Part shown: piece by piece, positions 21,104-30,553 of the stretch
Layout: each line of letters begins with the position of its first letter
Position numbering within the stretch: the first letter of the stretch is position 1
DNA from: a virus
DNA length: 64,000 bases
Reading direction: 5' to 3' (one strand)
Virus record (IMG/VR): IMGVR_UViG_3300033984_000205
Location: 30,106-94,105 of that record
The notes under the pieces: model-generated
Database searches by the model: none
The model's input: only the letters and a program-made list of their open reading frames with translations
What the model was told of the DNA's origin: nothing
Position numbers and translations under genes: made by a program

Positions 21104-24100
21104 TCATGTTATTATTGTTGTTATTCCTCCATCTGCTATTCTCCAATTATTTGGTGCTGCTTCTAGTTCTCCTCTTTTTATACTTGAGTTTGCTGTATAC
21201 CTAGCTGATCCAAAACTTATGTTTGTTGCAAGTGGCGATGATATATTTGGTTGTACACCATTTACTATCCATCCATTATATATTGCATCTAGGTTAGTTG
21301 ATGAGAATGTGGCTGGTGTTTTGCCAGTCATAAAATTAGTAAAATTAGTTACTCCAAAAACATTCCACGAACCTATATTTTGGTTAAAATTAGTAACACT
21401 ATAGGTGCTACTAGCAAACATACTAGACATATTAGTCACTTTACTCACATCCCAATTTTCAAGAGACTCATTAAAAGCAAAAGCACCCTGAAACATAGCA
21501 CTCATATTAGTAACATTACCAACATTCCAAGTTCCAATAGGTTGGTTAAAGGTACTAACTGGTGCATTGTCATTATAGAACATAAATGACATATTAGTTA
21601 CCTTACTTGTATTCCACATACTTATGTCTTGATTAAAATAACCATTTCGTAAAAACATTGAACTCATATTTATTGTTGTTACTGATGCATCTCCACCAAT
21701 GTTCAATAAGTTTAATGGTTGGTTGTATCTGCTTGCAGTAAACATACTTCCAAAATTATTAACTTTAGGCACATTCCAACCACTTATTGTCTGATTAAAT
21801 GCATTATTATATGTAAACATACTATTCATAGTAGTAACATTGCTAACATTCCAGTTACTAATATCTTGGTTAAAAGTAGTAAAACCAACATTAAAAAAGC
21901 CAGCAAACATATTACTCATATCAGTCACATTACTCACATTCCAATTTCCAATAGGTCTATTGAATAAGAAAGCTTGATGAAACATTTTGCTCATAGTGGT
22001 AACACTACTTAAACTAGAAACATTTGGTGTAATTCTTTCCCATCCAGCAAGAGGTTGATTAAATGCTCTAGCATTTTCAAACATACTTACCATATTAGTT
22101 ACCTTACTCACATTCCAAGAGTCAATAAGTCGATTAAAAGCAGAAGCACCATTAAACATATCAAACATACTAACTGATGTTGCAGTGGTATTTATGTTCC
22201 AACCATTTATTCCTATTGGTCTCGGTACTGGATTCTCTGGATTCTCTTGATTGTTGTCTCCATTATTAAAGGCAGTAGCACCAGCAAACATTTTTACAAA
22301 TGCTGTTACTTTAGATACGTTCCACTTACTAATATCTTGATTGAAATTAGGGGCAACCCAAAACATAGCAGTCATATCAACTGATGCTGCTTCAGTGTTT
22401 ATGTTCCAATCTCCAATATATTTATTAAAGTCTCTAGCACCTTGGAACATACCATAAAATGACGTCACCTTATTTACATTCCATAGATTAATATCTTGAT
22501 TAAATGCTAAACTATATTGGAACATGGTACCCATATTAGTAATATTGCCCATTGTAGATACATTACCTGGTGTACTTCTTTCCCAATTGCCAATAGGTTG
22601 ATTAAAGGCAGAAGCATAAGCAAACATACTATTAGTACTAGTCGCCTTACTTACATTCCAACTACTAATATCTCTGTTGAAAACAGATGCACTAGCAAAC
22701 ATACTATTTAAACTAACTGATGTTACACTTCCTCCTATATTCCAATTATTTATTTTAGATTTTGTAATATCATCTTCATTTCCATTATTAAATCTAGATG
22801 CTCCATTAAACATACTTGTAAAATTATTAACTTTACTAACATCCCATGGTGTAGCCCCTGTTCCTAAATTAGAGTTAAATGCAGGAGCAGGAGAAAACAT
22901 AGAATCCATATTAATTGGACCTGTTATATTACCACCTATATTCCAAGGTAATTGATTTCCTACTCCATCTCCAAGTGCAAATCCATTATTAAAAGTATTA
23001 CAACCGTAGAACATTTTATTAAAGGTTGTCACTTTAGATACATTAAATAATGATATGTTAGAGTTAAATGCAGGAGCACTTACAAACATACCAGCCATTG
23101 TAGTACAAGAAGATGTATCCCAATTTAATTGGTTTCCTGTTCCAACACCAGGAGCAAATCCATTATTAAATACTATACAGCTATCAAACATGCCTGACAT
23201 TATAGTCACGTTAGATGTATTCCAATCACCTATATATCTATTGAATTTTTTACAAAGAATAAATGGATAGTTTAATGACACTGATGATGTTGTACTAAAT
23301 CTCCAATCATTTAATGGTGTACTATTATCCCCATTGTTAAATTCCCAACAATTATAAAACATTCCTTCAAAAGTAGTAACATTAGATACATTCCAACCAC
23401 CTATACATTGATTAAATAAAACACAACCATTAAACACAGCGCCCATAATAGTAACACCACTAGTATTCCATTCATTCATTCTACCAACAGTAGTAATTTT
23501 AGAACAATTTAAAAATGCACTACTAAGACTAGTCACTCCAGTTAAATCAATCACATCAGTTATTCCAGACATGGTCATATTAGAACATCCATTAAAAGAA
23601 GCTTGAGATATTTTTAATTTACCCCAACTAGATATAGACTTTATTTTTAATCTATCATTGACACTATTAGTATTCCCAAATCCAAAATTGAAATTATCTC
23701 CAAGTATCCTTACTGTATATTCTCCTGGTGTTGTATATGTGTGTATTCTATTTGCAACAATATTAGTACTATTCATAGTACTATACTGATTATCACCCCA
23801 GTCTATCCATATTGATTTTCCAACAGGAATACTAGTTATTGGTAATTGTATTTGATTAGCAGCTGATGAACTTTGTAATATACTTAACTTTACATTTCCA
23901 ACAAAACCTACTGGTGTAATTCTGAAATTAGCTGGAAGGGTTGTTGTTGTTGTTAAATTTATTGTGGTGCTAAGATTGTTAGTAGACACTGTAACACTAG
24001 GTGCATCCCCGAAGTTAATTATAACCTCACCTGTTGAGCCTGCAGAAAATGTACATATTATTTGCCAACTCTGCCCCGCAGTCATAGCCATGCCAAATAG

Positions 24101-24313
24101 TAATGGATTTGAACCTGATGCATTATGAGTGTATCCAGCATTGTTTAGAGTTGTTCCACCCCCAGGTCCAAGTGCCCAATCAGAAGGTACTGGTGCTGAC
24201 GCTCCTCTAGCTGCTTGGTCACCTCCTCCAGTACTAGTAGTATCTGTCTTCCAAACAGATTGAAAGGGAGCTGCTTTTTTTGTTCCGTATATTTGGAATG
24301 CTAAGTTATTCAT
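21104..24313 (-). CDS. BspA-like (DUF285-type) repeat adhesin, 1069 aa
   Basis: The first roughly 190 residues form a beta-rich head with an Ig/PKD-like stretch (IDWGDN... then YTTPGEYTVRILGDN). The remainder is about 23 copies of a repeat of roughly 25-40 residues with the pattern WN(V/T)S(K/N)VTxMxxMFxxAxxFNxxI. This is the DUF285/BspA-family surface repeat that builds an LRR-like solenoid in bacterial adhesins. Such repeats are common on surfaces of Bacteroidota and Mycoplasma, so the gene is a likely borrowed host-adhesion module used as a phage receptor-binding protein. The chain ends with YNGWIVNGVQPN and a short tail. It lies between two fibre genes, with gaps of 6 and 2 bases. The repeat family is clear; the binding target is unknown. 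Confidence 0.8.
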   Translation of the reverse strand: MNNLAFQIYGTKKAAPFQSVWKTDTTSTGGGDQAARGASAPVPSDWALGPGGGTTLNNAGYTHNASGSNPLLFGMAMTAGQSWQIICTFSAGSTGEVIINFGDAPSVTVSTNNLSTTINLTTTTTLPANFRITPVGFVGNVKLSILQSSSAANQIQLPITSIPVGKSIWIDWGDNQYSTMNSTNIVANRIHTYTTPGEYTVRILGDNFNFGFGNTNSVNDRLKIKSISSWGKLKISQASFNGCSNMTMSGITDVIDLTGVTSLSSAFLNCSKITTVGRMNEWNTSGVTIMGAVFNGCVLFNQCIGGWNVSNVTTFEGMFYNCWEFNNGDNSTPLNDWRFSTTSSVSLNYPFILCKKFNRYIGDWNTSNVTIMSGMFDSCIVFNNGFAPGVGTGNQLNWDTSSCTTMAGMFVSAPAFNSNISLFNVSKVTTFNKMFYGCNTFNNGFALGDGVGNQLPWNIGGNITGPINMDSMFSPAPAFNSNLGTGATPWDVSKVNNFTSMFNGASRFNNGNEDDITKSKINNWNIGGSVTSVSLNSMFASASVFNRDISSWNVSKATSTNSMFAYASAFNQPIGNWERSTPGNVSTMGNITNMGTMFQYSLAFNQDINLWNVNKVTSFYGMFQGARDFNKYIGDWNINTEAASVDMTAMFWVAPNFNQDISKWNVSKVTAFVKMFAGATAFNNGDNNQENPENPVPRPIGINGWNINTTATSVSMFDMFNGASAFNRLIDSWNVSKVTNMVSMFENARAFNQPLAGWERITPNVSSLSSVTTMSKMFHQAFLFNRPIGNWNVSNVTDMSNMFAGFFNVGFTTFNQDISNWNVSNVTTMNSMFTYNNAFNQTISGWNVPKVNNFGSMFTASRYNQPLNLLNIGGDASVTTINMSSMFLRNGYFNQDISMWNTSKVTNMSFMFYNDNAPVSTFNQPIGTWNVGNVTNMSAMFQGAFAFNESLENWDVSKVTNMSSMFASSTYSVTNFNQNIGSWNVFGVTNFTNFMTGKTPATFSSTNLDAIYNGWIVNGVQPNISSPLATNISFGSARYTANSSIKRGELEAAPNNWRIADGGITTIIT
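21330..23620 (-). repeat. Array of about 23 in-frame BspA/DUF285-type coding repeats
   Basis: Within the 1069-aa adhesin gene the coding DNA is a degenerate tandem array. Each unit encodes a tryptophan-centred WNVSKVT-like strand followed by MF and FN positions. Units differ in sequence but keep register. Insertions encoding GNQLPWNIGG-like spacers occur in the upstream half. Limits are approximate and were set from the first and last recognisable WN/MF units. Confidence 0.75.
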
Positions 24314-24315
24314 AA

Positions 24316-26910
24316 TTATAGGTTTCCTGTTGCTATGAATGTGTTTGCAGCTATCATTCTCTTTAATGTAAAACTTAATTGTGGTGGTAGTACATTATTT
24401 CCAGTAGGGTTTGGTGCATTGTTTAATGTATTACCTGTAGAAACAACTGTTAATGTTACACCAGCCAAAGTAACAAATGTACACTCAAATCCAGCTACAA
24501 GTCCTGTTGGTATTGTTAGTGTTGCAGATGCTGTAAATATGATTACACTTCCACTATCTGCATTTACTAGTGGGTAGTTCCCTGACTTTTCTGATACTAC
24601 TCTATCATTTAATACTGTTTCAAAAAGAAAAGTTGTATAGTTGTAATTTTTAGTAACAGTATTAAAAGGACTTGCTACATTTACATTTTGATAGTATAAA
24701 GCAGAACTATAATCTGAACGTATTATCCCACCATTTGTACTTTCAGATATTCTTATTTGTTTTGTAGAAAGAATTAGATTATCTGCAGTTTGATTTTGTC
24801 CAAAGTAATTATTGTAATTTACATTTGTAAGTTTTGAACTAAATAACTTAAACTGATTGTAATCTGTCTCATTTTCAGGACCATTAGAATAAGTAAATAA
24901 TCCTCCTCCTGAAATAGTAGAATTATTTAATTGCATACTAGCTACTCCACATCCAATTAAACAGTTTTTAAGACTTGACATTTGACCATTTAAAGTCAAC
25001 CATCTAACAGGAGTATTAGCTGGAACAGAACCCATCCCACTAAATGCAGTACCATAAGGTAAAGAACCTATTATTGTATTTGAAATACTTACATCAAGGA
25101 AACTTATATATAGATAACTTAATGCATTTATATTTGATAATGATATATTGGTACCAAACATCTCTACTTTATCAAGTAAAACTACATTATTAAGATTTGT
25201 TCCTGAACATTTAATATTAGGGTATCCAAAAAAAGTACTATTAAAAAAGTTTATGTCATTACCTACCTTTAGATTTCCTTTTTGAGTAGCATCTGTGTTT
25301 ATAAATATTGTATTTTCTAAATTATCTATTATACAATTTTCTACTTCAACAGGTTCTAAAAATGAGTCTAACTCAAATATTGCATAATCTCTAAATTTTA
25401 CAATACTTTCTGTAGAATTTAATCCTCCAGTTCCATCTATTACTATTGGAAAAGAAGTTGAGGAACCTGTAATTCCAGCAGTCAAACTAGTAGTTTCAAT
25501 CTTTCTACAAATATACATATACGAAGTACTATTAACATTTAATAGTTCACTTGTATAAAGATACTTACTTTGAAATGCTAGATATGTATTTGTGTTTGGA
25601 AGATCTATATTAAGTAATTTTTTTCTGTAGTCAGAGTCAACTGTAGCTACAGGAACCATCCATCTTCTGTATCTTTGAACTCTCCAATCTTTATCAATAT
25701 CTATATTAATATCTTTATTAAATCTTCTTTTTATAAAACCATTTCTTGTTCCAATTTGTTCTTTATTATCATTATAAACAATATTAGAAGTAAAGTCATA
25801 AATTAACTCATCATTTAGATACGTTAAACTATAACAATTTTCATAAAAAGCATTTGTACTTTTTGCTTTTAACACTATACTTTCAACAGGAGCAGGGAAG
25901 TTTTCACTACCATTTAAATCTCCATATGGAGTACCATCATGCACATCAGTATTTAAGACTCCTCCTGGTTTTAGTATTACTTTATTATAAGCATCATATA
26001 CAGTTGCATTATTTAAATCTGTACGAGTAGCAAATCTTGCATATGAATAGGATATTTCTACTCCTAAAATGCTTGGATCCCAGTTCATACCATTAGCAAA
26101 TCTATAGTAATAGTTATATTGTTGTTCACTAACTGTTGTAGTATTTCCTACTACTAATCCTCCTGTATATGTTGGAGGTAAGTATTCTATAGTTACAACA
26201 GTTCCTACATTTAAGTCATAAGCATTGTCATCATCAAAAACTAAAAAATTAGCAATTTTAGATGTAACTGTTTTAAATACTTTTTTTGCAGAAGTATTAC
26301 TCTCATCTATACAATACTTGTGTTGATAGTCAGTAATAGCATAATATCTTTCAGGAAGTAGTGCATTATTATTAATTTTTTCAACATATTCTGCATAAGT
26401 TCCACTTTCAATCCTATCTACATATTGTTTTGTAGCAGCACCTAAAGCAGTGTCAGGATCTGCATTAAGTATCAAGTCTCCAAACATTGTATCACCAGCT
26501 TTGTTAATTGGTGTATATCCTAAGTCTGTCCCTCCATTACCACCTGTGCCAGCAGGACCTTGAGGTCCAGTAGGGCCCTGCTCTCCTTGTATACCTTGTG
26601 CACCTTGAGAAGCAAGTAATGCCCAATGTGTTGTATCTAAGTCTGGAGTTGTAGTTCCTGATGTAGCCAATATACAAAACCAAGAAGCTCCATCATATCC
26701 CACAGCATCATCTGCAACATAAGATGTCTCTGAAACCCAAGAACCTTGCCACTCTAATCCAGCAGGACCAACAGCACCTGCTGTTCCTGGAATACCTTGT
26801 ACTCCTTGAGGACCTATTGGGCCTTGAGGTCCTTCATTGCCCTCTGAACAACATAGACCTCTTACTTTTCTTTCTACAGATGTTACTCTTTCTTGTATTG
26901 ACTTTGCCAT
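24316..26910 (-). CDS. Collagen-like long tail fibre protein, 864 aa
   Basis: The start was placed at the internal ATG (MAKSIQERVTSVERKVRGLC), 11 bases after the upstream stop. The earlier in-frame ATG at 26964 would overlap the preceding gene by 43 bases. After the N-terminal coiled coil come collagen-like triplets (GPQGPIGPQGVQGIPG), then a domain with YVADDAVGYDGASWFC, a type found in chitin/carbohydrate-binding and fibre proteins. A second collagen block follows, and then GYTPINKAGDTMFGDLIL, a widespread phage tail-fibre hinge repeat. The rest is a long beta-rich, Asn- and Thr-rich body with the look of a beta-helix tip. It is one of several fibre genes in this block. The tail-fibre class is confident; a depolymerase activity cannot be seen. 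Confidence 0.75.
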   Translation of the reverse strand: MAKSIQERVTSVERKVRGLCCSEGNEGPQGPIGPQGVQGIPGTAGAVGPAGLEWQGSWVSETSYVADDAVGYDGASWFCILATSGTTTPDLDTTHWALLASQGAQGIQGEQGPTGPQGPAGTGGNGGTDLGYTPINKAGDTMFGDLILNADPDTALGAATKQYVDRIESGTYAEYVEKINNNALLPERYYAITDYQHKYCIDESNTSAKKVFKTVTSKIANFLVFDDDNAYDLNVGTVVTIEYLPPTYTGGLVVGNTTTVSEQQYNYYYRFANGMNWDPSILGVEISYSYARFATRTDLNNATVYDAYNKVILKPGGVLNTDVHDGTPYGDLNGSENFPAPVESIVLKAKSTNAFYENCYSLTYLNDELIYDFTSNIVYNDNKEQIGTRNGFIKRRFNKDINIDIDKDWRVQRYRRWMVPVATVDSDYRKKLLNIDLPNTNTYLAFQSKYLYTSELLNVNSTSYMYICRKIETTSLTAGITGSSTSFPIVIDGTGGLNSTESIVKFRDYAIFELDSFLEPVEVENCIIDNLENTIFINTDATQKGNLKVGNDINFFNSTFFGYPNIKCSGTNLNNVVLLDKVEMFGTNISLSNINALSYLYISFLDVSISNTIIGSLPYGTAFSGMGSVPANTPVRWLTLNGQMSSLKNCLIGCGVASMQLNNSTISGGGLFTYSNGPENETDYNQFKLFSSKLTNVNYNNYFGQNQTADNLILSTKQIRISESTNGGIIRSDYSSALYYQNVNVASPFNTVTKNYNYTTFLFETVLNDRVVSEKSGNYPLVNADSGSVIIFTASATLTIPTGLVAGFECTFVTLAGVTLTVVSTGNTLNNAPNPTGNNVLPPQLSFTLKRMIAANTFIATGNL

Positions 26911-26921
26911 CTTATTATTAT

Positions 26922-27725
26922 TTAATTGTATACTCTTATTTCTATTGATACTGGATAAACCCAATCATTTTCAGAAGCACCACTATCAGTAGTTTGGATT
27001 AAACTTACTCTTGTTGAAGATATTCTAGAAGCTGCTAGAACTACTCCAAAAGATCCAGTGGGTTGCACTTGTACAAAAACAGCAGTTTTATCTGCAGTAA
27101 ATAACCCTGATGAGTCTATATTATATATACCAATACCATCATAACTAAGTGTAATTGTACCTAGTGTATTTTCTAAAACAATTGGAGGTTCTACAGAAGC
27201 ACCTGTTCTTTTTAATAAAGCTGTATACACTTTATATGGTCTTGAATCTACAGGTACTTGCAATTCCCAAACAGCATTTTCTTCTGTATTATCAGTACAT
27301 ACATAAATATCCCCATTGTCTAATATCCATCTACTACTAGATACAAATCCTCTAGTAATATCATCATTAACTCCTGGAGTAAGTGTAAAGTTATGACTCA
27401 CTTCTCTAATAGTAAATCCGTCTTGTTGCATAACATACTGTCTTCCTGCTTCCCATTTTAATTCGTAGTCTATAGAACATACTTGAGCAATACCACCATT
27501 ACCACCAGTTTCACTATTAGTAGTTCCTTTTTGTAATCTTGAGCCATTATCAAAAAGAATTTTAGCTCCATCATTAAACTCTACATTATTTGTAGTTGTA
27601 CTACCTTGAGTTGTAACTGCTTGTAAGTCTCCTGCTGAAGATATATTTATGTTTTTTATTTTAGAATAGAGGTCTACTACTCTTTGTTCTAAATTTTTAA
27701 TTGCATAAAGAATTTGATTGTTCAT
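26922..27725 (-). CDS. Short tail fibre / adhesin protein, 267 aa
   Basis: The N-terminus is a predicted coiled coil (ILYAIKNLEQRVVDLYSKIK) very like that of the collagen-like fibre at 20081-21097, which has RIVDLYHKV at the same place. It is followed by a Thr/Gly-rich linker and a beta-rich C-terminal domain with WEAGRQYVMQQDGFTIREV and ending EIRVYN. No collagen repeats and no enzyme motif are seen. The shared N-terminal helix suggests that these fibres trimerise and attach through the same adaptor. It follows the HU/IHF-like gene at a 4-base gap. The fibre role is inferred from the N-terminus and neighbours. Confidence 0.6.
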   Translation of the reverse strand: MNNQILYAIKNLEQRVVDLYSKIKNINISSAGDLQAVTTQGSTTTNNVEFNDGAKILFDNGSRLQKGTTNSETGGNGGIAQVCSIDYELKWEAGRQYVMQQDGFTIREVSHNFTLTPGVNDDITRGFVSSSRWILDNGDIYVCTDNTEENAVWELQVPVDSRPYKVYTALLKRTGASVEPPIVLENTLGTITLSYDGIGIYNIDSSGLFTADKTAVFVQVQPTGSFGVVLAASRISSTRVSLIQTTDSGASENDWVYPVSIEIRVYN

Positions 27726-27729
27726 GATA

Positions 27730-28200
27730 TTAAGTTTTAATTATATATTCTTTTCCCTGTTTTATCTGATTGTAGATATTTCTTTTATTCTCTCTTGTTA
27801 ACCTAAAACTATAAAATAATTTATTCTCTATTGGTACTCTGTTTTTAGACCAATGTAACTTATAAACTACACCATTTGTTTCTTCATTAAGACAATAAAC
27901 TATTTTTTTTGTTGCTTTAGCATCAGGACTTCTTTCCCATAATTTCTTAGTCTCACCCCAATTAGGTGGAAGCATTGGTACACCATCTTTATTAAAAGTG
28001 AGTTTCTTTTTTACTCCTTGTATAAATAAGGTTCCAAGTTTTGCTGGCAGAGTAACTTCTTCTCCTGCAATAACTTTCTTCATTAGAAAATCCATATACC
28101 CATTAGCAATAGGAATAAAAGTATCAATCTCAATAGGTTTCTTTACTTCTTTAGAATACCTTTTAAAAGAACTTCTTATATTTAGATTTGTTTTCTCCAT
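27730..28200 (-). CDS. HU/IHF-like DNA-binding protein, 156 aa
   Basis: Residues about 25-70 follow the HU/IHF pattern. A helical segment (IPIANGYMDFLMKKVIAGEE) leads into VTLPAKLGTLFIQGVKKK, which matches the family's helix, G-E-x-V-x-L-x-G-x-G-x-F and basic beta turn. The remaining residues, rich in Lys, Asn and Trp, are not typical of HU and may form an extended arm or a separate domain. Crassvirales are reported to encode IHF-like subunits. The gene sits 11 bases after the Cys-rich structural gene and just before fibre genes, in the late block. It may bend or condense DNA during packaging, or act in late control. The fold is probable; the role is inferred. Confidence 0.55.
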   Translation of the reverse strand: MEKTNLNIRSSFKRYSKEVKKPIEIDTFIPIANGYMDFLMKKVIAGEEVTLPAKLGTLFIQGVKKKLTFNKDGVPMLPPNWGETKKLWERSPDAKATKKIVYCLNEETNGVVYKLHWSKNRVPIENKLFYSFRLTRENKRNIYNQIKQGKEYIIKT

Positions 28201-28211
28201 TATCTATTACC

Positions 28212-28898
28212 TCACTCAGACCTTTGAGTATCTTTTGATTTATTTTCTTTTTTCTGACCAAAGATAACAATAATTTCTTGAACACAGATGTCAATTAATG
28301 GTTCAATTAAATCACCATCAATATCAAAAGTGTGGTCAGGAGTTGGAATACAATCTAAACATTCTTGGCACTCTTCACACATAGAAGGATAGTAATGTGC
28401 TTTTAAAGGATCTTCAGCAAGAAGTTTAATCTTTACTATTCCTGGATTTTTCTTTAGGGGAAAGTAAAGGTAACCATTCTCAAATAAGTACTTAGGTTTA
28501 GTCCCTGTGTACTTGTTTCCTTTTAAATAAAGAACACCTTGTCTTGTTACTTCTTCTATTCTAATACTGTTTTCTATAGACATAACATATTCAATGTAGT
28601 GTCTATTAGAATCTGTTAATATTCTTGGTATTTTAAATTTAGTTCTATAAACATCACAACCTAAATCTCCAAGACAAGGGCACTCATGATTAGGTACTTT
28701 AATTAGTTCAACACAAGGAAGAACAGTATAGTTCCAATCACTAAGTCTTTGTTTCTTTTTTAATTGTTGAGAAAGTAATTGCATTCTAACAGACAATGCT
28801 TTATTATAAACATGTCTGTCAGATAGTCTAGATTCATCACTAGACACCCCTTTAGAATAAAGAGATTGAATTCTTTCTACTATTTCAGCTATTAACAT
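28212..28898 (-). CDS. Conserved structural (ring-like) protein with Cys clusters, 228 aa
   Basis: The first 60 residues are helical (MLIAEIVERIQSLYSKGVSS), followed by a mixed beta domain and an acidic C-terminal helix (LIDICVQEIIVIFGQKKE). Two cysteine clusters are visible, CPCLGDLGC near residue 74 and CEECQECLDC near residue 175. The sequence NHYIEYV-like middle and length of about 230 residues resemble the ring-type neck proteins of crAss-like phages, of which several occur in each genome. It lies between the L7/L12-like gene and the HU-like gene. The clusters could bind metal or form disulfides. A ring or neck role is an inference from the helix-beta-helix layout and the phage context. 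Confidence 0.45.
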   Translation of the reverse strand: MLIAEIVERIQSLYSKGVSSDESRLSDRHVYNKALSVRMQLLSQQLKKKQRLSDWNYTVLPCVELIKVPNHECPCLGDLGCDVYRTKFKIPRILTDSNRHYIEYVMSIENSIRIEEVTRQGVLYLKGNKYTGTKPKYLFENGYLYFPLKKNPGIVKIKLLAEDPLKAHYYPSMCEECQECLDCIPTPDHTFDIDGDLIEPLIDICVQEIIVIFGQKKENKSKDTQRSE

Positions 28899-28899
28899 A

Positions 28900-29238
28900 T
28901 TAAACTATTTCTATAATGATACCATCATCTTCTTTTATTTCAGCAGCAAAAGAAATAGCTGAACTTCTAAAAGAAGAATTAATGTTGTATATAATTACTT
29001 TAGGGTAATCCCCTTCTTTAACAAATGCTGTAGCTTTCTTTACAGTCCAATCTGTAAAAGTTCTAATGTAGTTTACAGCAGCAGTTTGTTTCCCTACAGG
29101 AACAGAAACTAAAACTAAATCATATTGTTTTCCAATACCATGTTTTTGTTCTAATCTTTTATTTTCATTAGGAAAAAAAAGTTTAAAAATACTGTTACCT
29201 ATAATCTTTTTAAATCTGTGTAATTGTAAATGTTTCAT
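28900..29238 (-). CDS. Protein resembling the C-terminal domain of ribosomal protein L7/L12, 112 aa
   Basis: The N-terminal 35 residues are basic (MKHLQLHRFKKIIGNSIFKL). Residues about 39-112 follow the L7/L12 C-terminal pattern: a first strand YDLVLVSVPVGK, then helix AVNYIRTFTDWTVKKATAFV aligning with the L12 'kvRxxTGLGLKEAKxLV' helix, a proline, a helix rich in Ser/Ala (SSAISFAAEIKED) and a closing strand GIIIEIV in place of the L12 'GAxVEI'. Known biology: phages are reported to encode bL12- and bS21-like proteins, and the L12 domain recruits translation GTPases. Here the stalk-forming N-terminal domain is absent. The gene is in the late block between the nuclease and a structural gene. 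The match is by pattern only; a similar small alpha/beta fold could mimic it. Confidence 0.5.
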   Translation of the reverse strand: MKHLQLHRFKKIIGNSIFKLFFPNENKRLEQKHGIGKQYDLVLVSVPVGKQTAAVNYIRTFTDWTVKKATAFVKEGDYPKVIIYNINSSFRSSAISFAAEIKEDDGIIIEIV

Positions 29239-29241
29239 GAC

Positions 29242-29946
29242 TTAATTGTTTAATGTTAATTTTAAAATACTTGTTACATCATCAGTTTGAATACTAGTAA
29301 ATTTACCATCTAAACCTAACCATATAATTATCCTTTTACTAACTCTTACTCCTATTTGTTCTAGCAGTAATTGATAGTAAGAAAGTTGAACTACATAATG
29401 ATTTAAAGGACAATCTAATAATGCTTCAAAAGGAGCTAACATAGTCTTGTTTTTATAATTCTTAAACAAGTCTTTATTGGTCTTGTAATCTGCAATTATA
29501 TATGATTGTGTTTTAGTGTCAAATAGGATGATGTCTGCTGTACCTGCAAACATGTACTTAAAGTGGTACATTCTAAGTTCTGCAGCTACTGGAATAATGT
29601 GTTCTGGTACACTTTCCCAAAAGGCTACAAGAGCTTCTTCTTGAGGACAGGAAGGTTTTAAACTTCTGTTAAATTGGTAGAGTTCTCCAAAGGCATGTAC
29701 TCTATGTCCTCTATCCCTAGACTCTTGGTTTATGTCAGCCCATTGTTTTAGGACTTCTTCTGTGGTAATCCCTAATTTTCTAGCAGAATAAGGGGCAATT
29801 GCTTCAGCATCAAAATGCTCATAATACTCTGAAATTAAACCTGAGACAGATGTCTTAATAGGTTTATCTTCAACAAAGTACCTATGCTTTTTTTCTTCAA
29901 AAGTCAAGGCACTAAAAGGCTTTGTTATTTTTTCTAATAAATCCAT
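29242..29946 (-). CDS. PD-(D/E)XK family nuclease, 234 aa
   Basis: The catalytic core is visible near residues 130-157. Strand GTADIILFD supplies the first acidic residue, and YIIADYKTNK supplies the D-x-K pair of the PD-(D/E)XK superfamily, in the form seen in Cas4/RecB-like nucleases. Upstream helices contain HRVHAFGELYQF, consistent with the family's H/E-bearing helix, and downstream VQLSYYQLLLEQ fits the usual Q-x-x-x-Y motif. No iron-sulfur cysteine set is evident. The gene is between the holin and the L7/L12-like gene. Crassvirales often encode a PD-(D/E)XK nuclease; likely jobs are DNA processing, packaging-related trimming or host DNA breakdown. Family assignment is confident. Confidence 0.8.
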   Translation of the reverse strand: MDLLEKITKPFSALTFEEKKHRYFVEDKPIKTSVSGLISEYYEHFDAEAIAPYSARKLGITTEEVLKQWADINQESRDRGHRVHAFGELYQFNRSLKPSCPQEEALVAFWESVPEHIIPVAAELRMYHFKYMFAGTADIILFDTKTQSYIIADYKTNKDLFKNYKNKTMLAPFEALLDCPLNHYVVQLSYYQLLLEQIGVRVSKRIIIWLGLDGKFTSIQTDDVTSILKLTLNN

Positions 29947-29968
29947 ATCACAAAGATATGGTTTTATT

Positions 29969-30553
29969 TTATTTCTCTACTTGAAAGACAATCTTTTTTA
30001 TACTGTTAACTACTTTAAGAAATCTTTTTGCAATATCAAATCCCATCTTTTTAAAATTCTCAAATACAATAGAGTAGAACTCTATTGCACAACAGAAACC
30101 AGTAAAGATTAAAGTTACAGTTAGATCTTCTGTACTTACATTATCAAACTTAAAAGTCTTTATAAAGAAGACCTTTTCAATTCCCCAAACTCCTAAGATA
30201 GCACTAGCATAAGTGAAGGCTTTTACAGCTGAGAGTTTAAGTTTATCTGAAGAAATTAAAGCTGTACCTTTAAGGGAAGGGTCTAATTTTTCTTCATCTT
30301 TTTTAATTTTCCAAGATGCTATTATACCTGTTATAAAATCTAGTATAAAAAATAATAATAAAAGTAACAAAGCTTTTTGGATTGAAGTTAAAACAGAAGC
30401 TACAACTATTGTACTTCCTGATATAACTCCTGATGGACTTGATGCCATTGCTTTTAAGTTAATTCCTAACTTAAGAAAATACTTAGTGTATAGACTTAAC
30501 CATTCCATAATGCTGCTTTTTAATATTATTATAATGTTGTATGACTTTTTCAT
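29969..30553 (-). CDS. Phage holin (holin_4-like membrane protein), 194 aa
   Basis: A central hydrophobic stretch (KALLLLLLFFILDFITGIIA) followed by SWKIKKDEEKLDPSL is the hallmark of the phage_holin_4 / toxin-secretion holin family, with the conserved D-F-x-T-G-I-I-A-S-W. Additional hydrophobic segments lie near residues 50-60 and 135-165, giving about three to four membrane spans. Lysis would follow pore formation in the inner membrane. The GH108 endolysin is far away, at 51920-52498, so the lysis genes are not adjacent. An alternative start at the ATG at 30508 (MEWLSLYTKYF) gives a more typical N-terminus; the longer form adds 15 residues. The family is confident. Confidence 0.8.
   Translation of the reverse strand: MKKSYNIIIILKSSIMEWLSLYTKYFLKLGINLKAMASSPSGVISGSTIVVASVLTSIQKALLLLLLFFILDFITGIIASWKIKKDEEKLDPSLKGTALISSDKLKLSAVKAFTYASAILGVWGIEKVFFIKTFKFDNVSTEDLTVTLIFTGFCCAIEFYSIVFENFKKMGFDIAKRFLKVVNSIKKIVFQVEK

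Noticed and set aside
21104-21589. Small plus-strand frames opposite the BspA-like gene
   Set aside because: They are rich in His/Ile/Ser only because they are antisense to the WNVSKVT repeats.
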